Shown here one piece after another: positions 1 through 10,051 of a stretch of DNA of 64,000 bases; positions within the stretch are counted from its first letter, which is position 1, and each line of letters opens with the position of its first letter. The stretch comes from Leclercia adecarboxylata (lineage in GTDB: Bacteria; Pseudomonadota; Gammaproteobacteria; Enterobacterales; Enterobacteriaceae). The notes below the pieces were generated by a model, which made no database searches, was not told the DNA's origin, and saw only the letters and a program-made list of their open reading frames with translations. Location: contig NZ_CP040889.1 in assembly GCF_006171285.1 (NCBI RefSeq), positions 434,001 to 498,000 of the forward strand, given 5' to 3'. Both the position numbers and the translations under genes were made by a program.

Positions 1-683
1 CGGGTCTGAGCGCTGTTCAGCAGGATGGTCTGCAGCTCAAGCTCGCCGAGCAGGCTTTTATCCCGCGCGGTAACAAACAGCTTGTCGGTGTTTTTCGGCA
101 TTTTGCCCAGCCGCCGCAGGTAGCGCTGGACGGTGCCCAGGGTCACGTCCGGGCGCACGGTGATCACGCTGAACTCCATGATCGCGCCGACGCGGTCCTG
201 CTCATAGTGCATGACCTGATGAACGCGGGCGCGGTCCTGAGGCGGCAGCGAGGCCAGCAGTCGTCCGGTCAGGTTTCGCGGCAGATGCTGGACCAGGTAG
301 AGCTGGTCGTCGATATCCAGCGTGCGGACCGCGTCGAGAATGGCGTGGTCGCTCATCTCATCGATCAGATCGTCCCAGACGTTTTCGGAAGCCTCCAGCA
401 GTACCTGCCCGCGCTCGTGATCCTCGACCAGCCGCCACAGGGCGTGGCGCTCTTCCGAGGGCAGCGCTTCAAGGGTGTCGGCGAGATCGGGCGGCGGCAA
501 ATGTGCCACCAGCGCCCCTACCTCAGCAATATCGTCGGCTAACGTCCCGACATCATATTGCTCAGCCAGGGTCAGTTTGCCCAGCAGGGTTGAAGTGAGC
601 GCTTTGTCGGTGGTCATCAGCCATATCAGGCGCGCACGCTCTTCATCGCGCAGCCGTGCGCTATTTTTCGTTAATCCAGACAT
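1..683 (-). CDS. mgtE: MgtE-family magnesium transporter, N-terminal part (cut by window edge)
   Basis: Reading the minus strand from an ATG at 683 gives about 227 residues in open frame to the window edge; the C-terminal membrane domain lies outside. The visible part opens MSGLTKNSARLRDEERARL. An acidic helical region with DDIAEVGALVAHLPP, LEALPSEERHALWRL and EQDRVGAIMEF is typical of the MgtE_N superhelical domain, and VITVRPDVTLGTVQRYLRR begins a CBS domain. MgtE proteins are Mg2+-gated inner-membrane channels in which the N and CBS domains sense cytoplasmic Mg2+. E. coli K-12 has no MgtE, so this gene differs from the K-12 layout. The Shine-Dalgarno is weak (TGGATTG). The family call rests on remembered motifs; the transport domain cannot be checked here, so a magnesium- or cobalt-transporting homologue remains possible. 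Confidence 0.8.
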   Translation of the reverse strand, partial: MSGLTKNSARLRDEERARLIWLMTTDKALTSTLLGKLTLAEQYDVGTLADDIAEVGALVAHLPPPDLADTLEALPSEERHALWRLVEDHERGQVLLEASENVWDDLIDEMSDHAILDAVRTLDIDDQLYLVQHLPRNLTGRLLASLPPQDRARVHQVMHYEQDRVGAIMEFSVITVRPDVTLGTVQRYLRRLGKMPKNTDKLFVTARDKSLLGELELQTILLNSAQT

Positions 684-793
684 CAATTATCAATCCATTA
701 AATGAGTTGGCATTAAGCATAGCGTGGGCTTATGTAAATATTAATAAACGGATGAGAGGAGAGGATAAAAAAGCAGCAGGCGGGGAAAACATA

Positions 794-817
794 CCCGGCG
801 GCAGAGCGCCACCGGGC
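794..817. repeat. REP-like palindrome downstream of yojI
   Basis: CCCGG-C-GGC, loop AGAGC, then GCC-A-CCGGG forms a stem with one C/A mismatch, just past the yojI stop. It resembles the palindromic units found elsewhere in this window. On the yojI strand a run of six T follows only about 20 bases later (763-775), so it may help end the transcript but is not a textbook terminator. Confidence 0.5.
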
Positions 818-824
818 AGGCGGG

Positions 825-2468
825 TTATGCGGTACGGGCTACCGCATCACGCGACGCGGCATCACGTTCGGCACCGGTCAGTTCCGTCAGCTGGCCGCTG
901 CGCATCTCAAGCAGGCGGTCGGCATGGATAAAGTAGTGATCGTCATGGCTGATGGCAAAGATGGTTTTGCCCATCTGCTGCATCAGCGGGAGCAGCACCT
1001 GATAGAACTCGCGGCGGAAATGCGGGTCCTGATCCGCCGCCCACTCGTCCAGCAGAATGATGTCACGCTCTTCCGCCAGCGCCAGCAGCAGGGCTACGCG
1101 CTTCTTCTGCCCTTTCGACAGCTTAAGGTTGAGGATCTTGCCATCCTGCAACTCCAGCTTGTGCGACATTTGCAGGTGCGCCAGCCATTTTTCCACCAGC
1201 GCCGGATCGGCCTGCCTGCCTTCCGGCCCCAGCAGCTGATCGAACAGCCAGACGTCGGTAAACACCGCGGAGAACAGCTTGCGGTAATCTTCCGGTTTTT
1301 CGGCGCTCAGCGGTTTACCGTCCAGCAGGATCTCCCCCGACTGGGGCTGGTACAGCCCGGTCAGGAGCATCGCCAGGGTTGATTTGCCGCTGCCGTTGCC
1401 GCCAATCAGGAACAGCAGTTCGCCGCGGTTAAGGGTTAAGTTCACCGGCCCGACGGAGAAGTCGTTGTCCTGGTACTTAAACGTCACGTTGCGCAACTCC
1501 AGCGTCTGCCAGTTCGGGAATGCCTGCGGGCGTGGGAACTCCGCTTTGTACGGCGCAAGCGCAAACTTGCGCAGCTTGTTAAAGGCCACCTGGGCGCTGA
1601 GCAGGGTCGGCAGCGCGCCGACCGCCGAAAGCAGCGGCGTGCGCAGGAACAGCAGCGTCAGCGAGTAGGTGGCGGCGACGTTGGTGTCTGCCCAGCCGAG
1701 GCTGTTGGCCATCCAGAAGACCAGACCAATCGCCCCCAGCATCATGATATTTGACCAGTTAACCGCGCTCAGGTGGAAGGTATCGGCCCGCACGATGTGG
1801 TGGCGATATTCACGGGCATCCGGGATATAGAGGTTATTGAAGATGTGCTCGGCGCGCTCGCGGTTGAGGGTCAGCTCTTTGCGCCCTTCCAGCACCGTCT
1901 GATAGTCGTTATAGAGCTTGTCTTCGGTTTCGCGCAGTACCGCCATGTGCTTGTAGACGCGTGACACCAGCAGGTAGCCGCCCCAGATGGTGATCGCAAT
2001 CCACAGGGCGGTGATCGCCAGCATTTTGGTGGAGAGCCAGGCCAGATAAGCCGCCGATCCGAAGGTCAGAATGATCCCCTGCACCAGTTCCGGCAGACGC
2101 ACAAAGGCGATGGTGATCGAGCGAACGTCGCTGGTTAACCCGGCCAGCAGCGAGGCGCTGCCCAGCTGCTCTACACGTTCAACCTGGGTATCCAGAATCC
2201 GCTTGATGAACTCGCTGCGCAGGCGGTAGACGAAGTGGTGACCCAGCGTCGTCAGCGCCAGCTGCGAGCCCAGCGTGACGGCCATCAGCAGAACCAGCAG
2301 ACCGAGAAATTCCGGCAGCACCATCAGGGTGGTGTCGACGGTTTCAATTAAACGCAGGTTGATAAAGGCGATAAGCCCGATACCCAGCGCGGCGCTGAGC
2401 AGGCTTAATGCCATCACCGCGATAAACGGCCAGCGGTATTGACGCCAGACCAGTAACAGGAGTTCCAT
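825..2468 (-). CDS. yojI: ABC transporter YojI (membrane and ATPase fused), microcin J25 exporter family
   Basis: A 547-residue half-transporter, the E. coli YojI length. The N-terminal half has about six hydrophobic segments, the first at [20 protein letters not shown]. The C-terminal ATPase shows Walker [10 protein letters not shown], a signature region [17 protein letters not shown], Walker [13 protein letters not shown] and the switch histidine in FAISHDDHY. In E. coli YojI exports microcin J25 with TolC and has been linked to amino-acid or cysteine export; that is family knowledge. A TTG six codons upstream keeps the frame open, but the ATG at 2468 gives the family start [15 protein letters not shown]. 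It lies downstream of alkB on the same strand, separated by a terminator-like hairpin. Confidence 0.93.
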   Translation of the reverse strand: MELLLLVWRQYRWPFIAVMALSLLSAALGIGLIAFINLRLIETVDTTLMVLPEFLGLLVLLMAVTLGSQLALTTLGHHFVYRLRSEFIKRILDTQVERVEQLGSASLLAGLTSDVRSITIAFVRLPELVQGIILTFGSAAYLAWLSTKMLAITALWIAITIWGGYLLVSRVYKHMAVLRETEDKLYNDYQTVLEGRKELTLNRERAEHIFNNLYIPDAREYRHHIVRADTFHLSAVNWSNIMMLGAIGLVFWMANSLGWADTNVAATYSLTLLFLRTPLLSAVGALPTLLSAQVAFNKLRKFALAPYKAEFPRPQAFPNWQTLELRNVTFKYQDNDFSVGPVNLTLNRGELLFLIGGNGSGKSTLAMLLTGLYQPQSGEILLDGKPLSAEKPEDYRKLFSAVFTDVWLFDQLLGPEGRQADPALVEKWLAHLQMSHKLELQDGKILNLKLSKGQKKRVALLLALAEERDIILLDEWAADQDPHFRREFYQVLLPLMQQMGKTIFAISHDDHYFIHADRLLEMRSGQLTELTGAERDAASRDAVARTA

Positions 2469-2486
2469 GCAGAGCAATCCAGACAA

Positions 2487-2514
2487 GAAAAAACAGCCAG
2501 CAGTGTAAACTGCT
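2487..2514 (-). terminator. Rho-independent terminator after alkB
   Basis: On the minus strand AGCAGT-TTAC-ACTGCT forms a perfect 6-bp stem, followed after GGCTG by a run of T (bases 2488-2493 are A on the plus strand). It lies between the alkB stop and the yojI start and would separate the ada-alkB transcript from yojI. Confidence 0.65.
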
Positions 2515-2544
2515 CGCCGCTTACATCAAGAATAATTCTTATTT

Positions 2545-3195
2545 TTATTCGTTGTTCGCTGCCTGGCGGAAGGTGAGGTTGTAGCGATAGTCGCCGGTAA
2601 GCGGATGGGTCCCCGGCTTAAGAGGCTGAATGCCATGGTAAAACAGTCTCGATGGCCCACCCCAGACCACCACGTCGCCATGCTCCAGCAGCAGACGTTT
2701 AAGCGGATCGTTGCGGCGCAATCCGCCGAACTGGAATACGGCGGGCAGGCCCAGCGATACCGAGACAATCGGCGCCCGCAGGTCCGCTTCATCTTTATCC
2801 TGATGCAGGGAGAGCTTCGCCCCGACGGCGTAGCGGTTGATAAGACAGGCATCCGGCTGAAACTCAGGATAACCGGCCGCGCAGGCGGCATCATGGCACA
2901 GGGCGGCAAACGCCTCCGGCATCGGCGGCCAGGGGGCCGCGGTGAGCGGGTCGAGCGGTGAATAGAGATAGCCCCGCTGATTAGTGGTCCAGCCCAGCCC
3001 GCCGCAGTTGGTCATCGCCACCGACATGGTGTATCCCCCGGGGGTGACCATCTGGCGAAACGGCGAGACGCCTGCCACCTGGTCGATGGCCTGCATTAAC
3101 GCAGGCCCGCCTACCCGGGCGAAGCGGCGCAGGATCACCGCCCCGGGCGCCAGCGGCTCCTGCCAGGGTTGTTCATCGGCAAAAAGATCGAGCAT
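2545..3195 (-). CDS. alkB: Alpha-ketoglutarate-dependent DNA/RNA dealkylase AlkB
   Basis: 216 residues, the E. coli length. AlkB removes 1-methyladenine and 3-methylcytosine lesions by oxidative demethylation using Fe(II) and 2-oxoglutarate. The iron-binding HxD appears in LSLHQDKDE, the distal His in LFYHGIQPL, and the 2-oxoglutarate arginines in YRYNLTFRQ. FRQMVTPGGYTMSVAMTNCG is the conserved nucleotide-recognition lid. The start is the ATG at 3195: it shares its A with the last base of the ada TGA (TGATG) and sits behind a strong GAGGAGGTG inside the ada end. A GTG one codon earlier is less likely. Overlap with ada implies co-transcription and translational coupling, so it should be induced through the Ada operator. 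Confidence 0.97.
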   Translation of the reverse strand: MLDLFADEQPWQEPLAPGAVILRRFARVGGPALMQAIDQVAGVSPFRQMVTPGGYTMSVAMTNCGGLGWTTNQRGYLYSPLDPLTAAPWPPMPEAFAALCHDAACAAGYPEFQPDACLINRYAVGAKLSLHQDKDEADLRAPIVSVSLGLPAVFQFGGLRRNDPLKRLLLEHGDVVVWGGPSRLFYHGIQPLKPGTHPLTGDYRYNLTFRQAANNE

Positions 3196-4259
3196 CACAC
3201 CTCCTCTTTTTTGGCTTCGCGACGCAGTAACGCCGCTTTGCGGGCCGTGCCCCAGCGGTAGCCCGAGAGCCCGCCGTCGCTACGCACCACCCGATGGCAG
3301 GGAATAACGATTGCCAGTTTGTTGGCGGCACAGGCCCGGGCCACGGCACGCACTGCGCCGGGATGCCCGATGGCGTTGGCCACCTGCTGATAGCTTGCCG
3401 TCTCTCCACCTGGAATGGCGCGCAGGGCCTGCCAGACCTGGCGCTGAAAGGCGGTGCCGCGAATATCCAGCGGCAAGGTGAGCGCGACGGCGTGGTTATC
3501 AATGCTGGCGATCACCCGGGCGACGCGCGAGGCAAAGGCGGCATCGGCCTGCTCCCTGTGGGCGTGAGGAAACATCGTCTCCAGCTCGGCAATCAGGGCG
3601 CTGTCGTCATCGCCGGGCAAAATCGCGCAGACGCCCCGCCCGCTTTCCGCCACCAGGCAGCGCCCGAGCGCGCAGTCGCTCAGGGCGTAACGCACGGTGG
3701 TCTCTTCTCCGCCGCTGCGGTACTGCTTCGCGGTCATTCCCAGCGTGGCATCGGCGTTGCGATAGTAGCTGCTGCTGTCGGGGAAACCCGCCGCCAGCAC
3801 GGAGTCGGTAATGCTCTCGCCCTGCCCCAGGGCATCGCGGAGCCTTTTCGCCCGGGCAGCCTGCTGCCAGCCTTTCGGCGTCATGCCGGTTGAGGATTTA
3901 AACAGACGATGAAGATGATACGGGCTCATCGCCACCTGCTGCGCCAGCATCTCCAGGGTCAGGGGCTCTTCCTGCTCCAGTAACCGGCAGGCTTTTTCGA
4001 TGGTAGCGACGCGCTGCGCCTGCGGATCCTCTTGATCCGGGCGGCAGCGTTTGCAGGGGCGAAAACCCGCCTGTTCAGCGTGGCGGGCATCAGCATAAAA
4101 GCGGACATTTTCGCGCAGGGCATGGCGCGCCCGGCAGGACGGGCGGCAGAAGATACCCGTGGTCTGTACGGCAAAAACAAACTGGCCGTCGGCATGACGA
4201 TCGCGGGCCAGCACCGCCAGCCAGCGTTGGTCATCATTATTCAGGTTTGGCTTTTTCAT
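3195..4259 (-). CDS. ada: Ada: bifunctional methyltransferase and adaptive-response activator
   Basis: 354 residues, as in E. coli. The N-terminal zinc domain carries Cys38, Cys42, Cys69 and Cys72 (TTGIFCRPSCRAR and FRPCKRCRPD). Cys38 takes methyl groups from DNA phosphotriesters, which turns Ada into an activator. An AraC-type helix-turn-helix region follows (LAQQVAMSPYHLHRLFKSST). The C-terminal O6-methylguanine transferase has its acceptor Cys in IVIPCHRVVRSDG. The start at ATG 4259 follows an AAGAAGGAG ribosome site. It is first in an ada-alkB operon and is probably self-activated through the Ada box 66 bp upstream. No missing key residue was seen. Confidence 0.97.
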   Translation of the reverse strand: MKKPNLNNDDQRWLAVLARDRHADGQFVFAVQTTGIFCRPSCRARHALRENVRFYADARHAEQAGFRPCKRCRPDQEDPQAQRVATIEKACRLLEQEEPLTLEMLAQQVAMSPYHLHRLFKSSTGMTPKGWQQAARAKRLRDALGQGESITDSVLAAGFPDSSSYYRNADATLGMTAKQYRSGGEETTVRYALSDCALGRCLVAESGRGVCAILPGDDDSALIAELETMFPHAHREQADAAFASRVARVIASIDNHAVALTLPLDIRGTAFQRQVWQALRAIPGGETASYQQVANAIGHPGAVRAVARACAANKLAIVIPCHRVVRSDGGLSGYRWGTARKAALLRREAKKEEV

Positions 4260-4324
4260 GATCGGCTCCTTCTTTAAGCATACTCATAGCCTGCCTGAGC
4301 GCCAGCCGACAAAAACCCGCAACC

Positions 4325-4337
4325 TTGCTTTTTAATT
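4325..4337 (-). promoter_or_regulatory. Ada operator (A and B boxes) of the ada promoter
   Basis: The minus strand reads AAT-TAAAAA-GCAA, exactly the AAT-N6-GCAA spacing of the A and B boxes known for methylated Ada at E. coli ada. The following GGTTGCGGGTTTTTG also resembles the E. coli ada promoter as I remember it. The site overlaps the apbE stop codon and lies 66 bp before the ada ATG. Confidence 0.75.
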
Positions 4338-5387
4338 CGCCCCGTTAACGAGGAAACTGGCGAACTGCGGGGACATCCAGGTTTTAAAGCCCTCGCCTTC
4401 ACGGGTGATCATATAGACCGCCAGCCCTTGCTGCCGCACGATCTCTTTGGCTTTTTCCGCCCCCAGCACCATCAGACCGGTATCCCAGGCATCGGCTTCG
4501 AGAGCCGTCGGGGCGATCACCGTCACCGACACCAGATTATGGGTAATCGGACTGCCGGTCTGGGGATCGATCACGTGGGAAATACGCTTGCCGTCCAGCT
4601 CATAGTAGTTGCGGTAGCTGCCGGAGGTGCTGATGCCGTGGCCGTTGATATCGACAATGGCCTGCACGGCATTCTCCCTGTCGGTCGGCTTCTGGATCGC
4701 CACGCGCCAGGGCTTATCACTCGCATTCATGCCCCGGCTGACCAGCGCCCCGCCCACAGAGACCAGATAGCGGGAGATCCCCTCTTCGGCCATCAGCTGC
4801 GCCAGGTGATCGGCAGCATAGCCCTCACCCACCGTGGAGAGATCGACAAACAGATCGGGAATGTCTTTTTGCAGATATTGCTGACCGGACTGATTAATCA
4901 CCGACAGATGCTGCAGCCCCGTTTGCGCGCGGGCGTCGTCAATTTGCGCCTGGTCGGGTATTTGTACCGGCTGCTTGTTCGGGCCAAAGCCCCAAAGGTT
5001 AACCAGAGGGCCGACGGTAATATCCATCGCGCCGTTGGTTTTGTAGCCCACCCGCAGCGATTCGGTGACTATATCCGCCATCGCTTCGCTCACCGGCCAG
5101 GGTGAAGTGCTTTTCGACTGGTTAAAGCGCATCAGCGCCGAGTCGTTCTTATAGGTGGACATCAGCTGATCATCGCCATCCAGCTGGGACTGGATCTTGC
5201 CGCGCAGCTCTTCTGCCCGGGCAGCGGAGAGATCGATGGCGCTGACGCGCCAGAAGGTGCCCATCGTTTTCCCTTCCAGCACCGTTGCGGCGGCGGTTTC
5301 GCTCTTTACCGGCGGTGTTGGGGCATCACATGCAGACAGCATAAACAGGGTCGCCAGAATGCCGACACGCAGAAAAGTAATTTCCAT
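4332..5387 (-). CDS. apbE: FAD:protein FMN transferase ApbE (lipoprotein)
   Basis: 351 residues, the E. coli length. ApbE moves FMN from FAD onto Thr in flavoproteins such as subunits of the Na+-pumping NQR and Rnf complexes. A signal peptide ends in the lipobox LSAC with Cys20. Asp at +2 predicts retention in the inner membrane facing the periplasm. Conserved features include EGKTMGTFWRVS, VGPLVNLWGFGP, DLSTVGEGYAADHLA, YLVSVGGALVSRG, ISHVIDPQTGSPI and ALEADAWDTGLMVLG. The start at ATG 5387 has GAGG about 10 bases upstream. It lies after the ompC terminator and ahead of ada, whose promoter begins at the apbE stop, so it is likely its own unit. Confidence 0.96.
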   Translation of the reverse strand: MEITFLRVGILATLFMLSACDAPTPPVKSETAAATVLEGKTMGTFWRVSAIDLSAARAEELRGKIQSQLDGDDQLMSTYKNDSALMRFNQSKSTSPWPVSEAMADIVTESLRVGYKTNGAMDITVGPLVNLWGFGPNKQPVQIPDQAQIDDARAQTGLQHLSVINQSGQQYLQKDIPDLFVDLSTVGEGYAADHLAQLMAEEGISRYLVSVGGALVSRGMNASDKPWRVAIQKPTDRENAVQAIVDINGHGISTSGSYRNYYELDGKRISHVIDPQTGSPITHNLVSVTVIAPTALEADAWDTGLMVLGAEKAKEIVRQQGLAVYMITREGEGFKTWMSPQFASFLVNGAN

Positions 5388-5462
5388 TCGTTATTATCCT
5401 CAAGCCTGAGACCGGCAAGAGTACACCAAAAAGCAGGCTTTGTAAGGGCCTGACAGCAAAAC

Positions 5463-5490
5463 CAAAAAAAGGGGCCATTTGGCCCCTTTC
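5463..5490 (-). terminator. ompC Rho-independent terminator
   Basis: On the minus strand GGGGCC-AAAT-GGCCCC is a perfect 6-bp GC stem followed immediately by seven T. It starts about 20 bases after the ompC stop. Confidence 0.92.
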
Positions 5491-5507
5491 GCAATACGAC
5501 GTAAGAC

Positions 5508-6639
<1,132 letters not shown>

Positions 6640-6711
6640 TTATATGTCTTTTATTACCACTGCTTACTGATTAACCCTCTTAACCAGTCGGCAAGTTCAT
6701 TCTCCGCAAAA

Positions 6712-6792
6712 ATACAGAATAATCCAACAAGAATATGATACGAAAACTTTTAAGATGTTTCATATTGCCGTATAGATGTTTCAATTTGTAAA
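6712..6792 (-). promoter_or_regulatory. ompC promoter with OmpR-binding boxes
   Basis: The minus strand carries TTGAAACATCTATACGG, then ATGAAACATCTTAAAAG, then CGTATCATATTCTTGTTGG and GGATTATTCTGTATTT. These match in order and spacing the C1, C2 and C3 OmpR sites and -10 region of E. coli ompC as I remember them. A leader of roughly 80 bases follows, with GCGGAGAATGAACTTGCCG and the ribosome site CAGAGGG. The divergent micF gene shares this region, so OmpR would activate both. Confidence 0.8.
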
Positions 6793-6947
6793 TATGAGGG
6801 AACTTTTTTGCCGCACAATAAGTTAAAAAATAAAGCACCAATAATCAAAAAGTTAAAATAAACAATTAAATTCAACAACTTACAGAAAAATAAATTATAG
6901 CACTGATTGACAAAACAAAAATCCCGGCGGCTACTAAAATATCTCTC

Positions 6948-7040
6948 GCTATCATCATTAACTTTATTTATTACCGTCATTCAAATTTGAATGTCTGTTT
7001 ATCCAGAATTGAACCGAATGCAATGCATTCGGTTTTTTTT
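6948..7040 (+). ncRNA. micF: MicF small RNA (antisense repressor of ompF)
   Basis: The 93 bases from GCTATCATCATTAAC to the terminal T run match E. coli MicF in length. They are nearly identical over the first 33 bases (ATTAACTTTATTTATTACCG), the region that pairs with the ompF ribosome site with help from Hfq. The middle segment varies, as usual. It is transcribed away from ompC, and by analogy is controlled by OmpR, SoxS, MarA and Rob. No protein is encoded. With ompC broken, MicF would still lower OmpF. Confidence 0.93.
7014..7040 (+). terminator. MicF intrinsic terminator
   Basis: CCGAATGC-AAT-GCATTCGG is a perfect 8-bp stem followed by eight T and forms the 3' end of MicF. Confidence 0.93.
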
Positions 7041-7362
7041 ACTCATCTTTACGCAAATTCAAATAATTTGTGCTACCCACCTGAAACTATAACGACTATT
7101 AATTAAATCCTCGCGTACTATTTTTAGCCTCAGAAATTGAATGGTTGATTTAATTTCTTGTTTATTCGTGCTATTTTTTCGCGAAATTGTCAATTATTTG
7201 TACAATATTGATCCGAACGTACAGATTTAACGCGGTTCGTTTGTTTTGCGCAACGCGTCGAAAAAGTCAGCATATGCGAGAGAGTGAGGCTGGAAATTCG
7301 ATTATTACGCTTTATACTGCCCTACTCGCCTGCAGCGCAGCCATAACGGATTAAACACATCA
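7041..7362. other. AT-rich gap between micF and rcsD
   Basis: This stretch precedes rcsD and must hold its promoter and leader, but I cannot assign a convincing -35/-10 pair. No open frame, repeat or hairpin stands out. The rcsD ATG at 7363 has only a weak purine-rich site upstream. Confidence 0.5.
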
Positions 7363-10035
7363 ATGAGTCAGTCTGATATCACAACCGCGAACAAGTTCTC
7401 CCTGCTTCCGGGCAGCATTACGCGTTTCTTTCTTCTACTGATCGTTGTGCTGTTAGTGACCATGGGCGTGATGGTGCAGAGCGCCGTGAATACCTGGCTC
7501 AAAGACCGCAGCTACCAGATTGTCGATATCAGCCACGCGCTGCATAAACGCATCGACACCTGGCGCTATGCCACCTGGCAGATCTACGACAACATCGCGG
7601 CGACCCCAACCACCTCCTCTGCGGAAGGGCTGCAGGAGACGCGCCTGAAACAGGACGTCTACTATCTGGAAAAAACGCGACGCAAAACCGAGGCCCTGAT
7701 CTTCGGTTCCCACGACAGCGCCACGCTGGAGATGACCCAGCGGATGTCAACTTACCTGGATACGCTGTGGGGCGCGGAGACGGTTCCCTGGTCGATGTAC
7801 TATCTCAACGGTCAGGACAACAGCATGATCCTGATCTCCACCCTGCCGCTTAAGGATCTCTCCTCAGGATTTAAAGAGTCTACGGTGGGTAACATTGTCG
7901 ATTCCCGCCGCGCGGAGATGCTTCAGCAGGCTAACGCCCTGGACGAGCGCGAAAGTTTCTCCTCCCTGCGCCGGCTGGCCTGGCAAAATGGCCACTATTT
8001 TACCCTGCGTACCACCTTCAATCAGCCAGGCCATTTGGCGACGGTGGTGGCCTTCGATCTGCCGATCAACGATCTGATCCCACCGGATATGCCGCTCGAC
8101 AGCTTCCGTCTGGAACAGGACAACACGGTACAAAACCTGCGTGCACCGACGGACAAAGAGAGCCCGGACAGCGTTTCTATCTCCTTTAATGGCTCGAAAA
8201 TCGAGATTGCTTCAACCCTGAACACCACCGGCATGCGCCTGGTCTGGCAGGTGCCTTTCGGGACGCTGCTGCTTGATACCCTGCAAAATATTCTGTTGCC
8301 GCTGCTGCTTAATATCGGTCTGCTGGCGTTGGCGCTGTTCGGTTACAGCACCTTCCGCTCGCAGCCGGGTCGCCAGAGCGATGTCCCCGTTGCGTCCGGC
8401 ACCAGCAACGAGCTGCGCGTCCTGCGCGCGCTGAATGAAGAGATAGTCTCCGTGCTGCCGCTCGGCCTGCTGGTGCACGATCAGGAAGCCAACCGGACGG
8501 TGATCAGTAACAAAATTGCCGACCACCTGCTGCCGCACCTGAATCTGCAGAACATCACCAGCATGGCGGATCAGCACCAGGGGGTGATTCAGGCCACCAT
8601 TAATAACGAACTGTACGAGATCCGTCAGTTCCGCAGCCAGGTGGCGTCGCGCACGCAGATTTTCATTATTCGCGATCAGGATCGCGAGGTGCTGGTCAAT
8701 AAAAAGCTCAAGCAGGCGCAAAGGCTGTACGAGAAAAACCAGCAGGGCCGCGCGGCGTTTATGCAGAATATCGGCGAGGCGTTCAAACTGCCGCTGAAGG
8801 CGCTGGCCAGCGAAGCCGCCCATTTATCCAGCCCGGAGAGCCTGCAGCTGTCGTCTCATGCCGACACGCTGGTGCGGCTGGTGGATGAGATCCAGCTGGC
8901 CAATATGCTGGAAAATGACACCTGGAAGGGCAATGCGTCGCTGTTCTCGATTCAGGATCTGATCGATGAAGTGGTGCCGGAAGTGCTGCCGGTGATCAAG
9001 CGCAAAGGGCTGCAGCTGCTGATTAACAACCCGTTGCGCGCGAATGATGAACGTCATGGCGACCGTGACGCCCTGCGCCGCATTCTGCTGATGCTGATCC
9101 AGTACGCGGTCACCACCACCCAGATCGGCAAGATTACTCTCGAAGTGAGCAGCGATGAGTCGGCCGACGACCGCCTTACCTTCCGTATCCTGGATACCGG
9201 CGAGGGGGTCACGGCCAGTGAAATCGACAATCTGCACTTCCCGTTCCTCAACGAGACCCAGGGCGACAACTATGGCAAAGCCAACGCCCTCACCTTCTGG
9301 CTCTGCGATCAGCTGGCGCGCAAGCTGGGCGGCCATCTGAATATCAAAGCGCGTGAATCTCTGGGCACCCGCTACTCCCTGCACGTGAAAATGCCAGCCA
9401 CGCCGCAGGAAGCAGAGGAAGATGAACGCCTGCTGGATGACGTGGTGATCATGGTAGACGTGACCTCAAACGAGATCCGCAATATCGTGGTTCGTCAGTT
9501 GGAAAACTGGGGCGCAAGCTGTATTTCCCCGGACGAAAGGCTGGCAAGTCAAGAATATGATCTCTTTTTAACGGATAATCCGTCTAATCTTACTGCCTCG
9601 GGCTTGCTTTTAAGCGATGATGAGCCAGGCGTGCGAAAAATTGGCCCCGGCCAGGTGCGCGTCAACTTTAATATGAGCAATGCTATGCAGGAAGCTGTAC
9701 TACAACTAATAGAAGAGCAGCTGTCGCAGGAAACGATCCCGGAATCCCCACTGGGCGGCAACGGAAATGCTGAACTTCATGCCAGCGGATATTATTCGCT
9801 CTTTGTAGACACAGTACCAGATGATGTTAAGAGGTTGTATACTGAGTCGGCCGCGAACGACTTCGCGGCGCTGGCTCAAACAGCACACCGGCTCAAAGGG
9901 GTGTTTGCCATGCTTAATCTGGTTCCAGGCAAGCAATTATGTGAAACGCTGGAACATCTTATTCGTGAGAAAGATGCCGCCAGCATAGAAAAATACATCA
10001 GCGACATTGACGCCTACGTCAAAAGCTTGCTGTAG
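7363..10035 (+). CDS. rcsD: Phosphotransfer protein RcsD (YojN)
   Basis: 890 residues, the E. coli length. RcsD relays phosphate between the sensor RcsC and the regulator RcsB in the envelope-stress phosphorelay. Membrane segments lie near residues 19-40 (ITRFFLLLIVVLLVTMGVMV) and 305-330 (LLLDTLQNILLPLLLNIG), enclosing a periplasmic domain. A kinase-like region without the phosphoacceptor His follows, with ATPase-like LRILDTGEGVTASE. The C-terminal HPt domain has its phosphorylated His in AQTAHRLKGVFAML, near residue 842. It lies 16 bp before rcsB and faces away from ompC. In E. coli an extra rcsB promoter lies within rcsD; I did not verify one here. Confidence 0.97.
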   Translation: MSQSDITTANKFSLLPGSITRFFLLLIVVLLVTMGVMVQSAVNTWLKDRSYQIVDISHALHKRIDTWRYATWQIYDNIAATPTTSSAEGLQETRLKQDVYYLEKTRRKTEALIFGSHDSATLEMTQRMSTYLDTLWGAETVPWSMYYLNGQDNSMILISTLPLKDLSSGFKESTVGNIVDSRRAEMLQQANALDERESFSSLRRLAWQNGHYFTLRTTFNQPGHLATVVAFDLPINDLIPPDMPLDSFRLEQDNTVQNLRAPTDKESPDSVSISFNGSKIEIASTLNTTGMRLVWQVPFGTLLLDTLQNILLPLLLNIGLLALALFGYSTFRSQPGRQSDVPVASGTSNELRVLRALNEEIVSVLPLGLLVHDQEANRTVISNKIADHLLPHLNLQNITSMADQHQGVIQATINNELYEIRQFRSQVASRTQIFIIRDQDREVLVNKKLKQAQRLYEKNQQGRAAFMQNIGEAFKLPLKALASEAAHLSSPESLQLSSHADTLVRLVDEIQLANMLENDTWKGNASLFSIQDLIDEVVPEVLPVIKRKGLQLLINNPLRANDERHGDRDALRRILLMLIQYAVTTTQIGKITLEVSSDESADDRLTFRILDTGEGVTASEIDNLHFPFLNETQGDNYGKANALTFWLCDQLARKLGGHLNIKARESLGTRYSLHVKMPATPQEAEEDERLLDDVVIMVDVTSNEIRNIVVRQLENWGASCISPDERLASQEYDLFLTDNPSNLTASGLLLSDDEPGVRKIGPGQVRVNFNMSNAMQEAVLQLIEEQLSQETIPESPLGGNGNAELHASGYYSLFVDTVPDDVKRLYTESAANDFAALAQTAHRLKGVFAMLNLVPGKQLCETLEHLIREKDAASIEKYISDIDAYVKSLL

Positions 10036-10051
10036 CAAGGTAGCCCTATAC

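Noticed and set aside
6750..6980. A 76-codon minus-strand frame between ompC and rcsD
   Set aside because: It overlaps the OmpR boxes and the 5' part of micF, has no ribosome site, and its AT-rich translation shows no family features.
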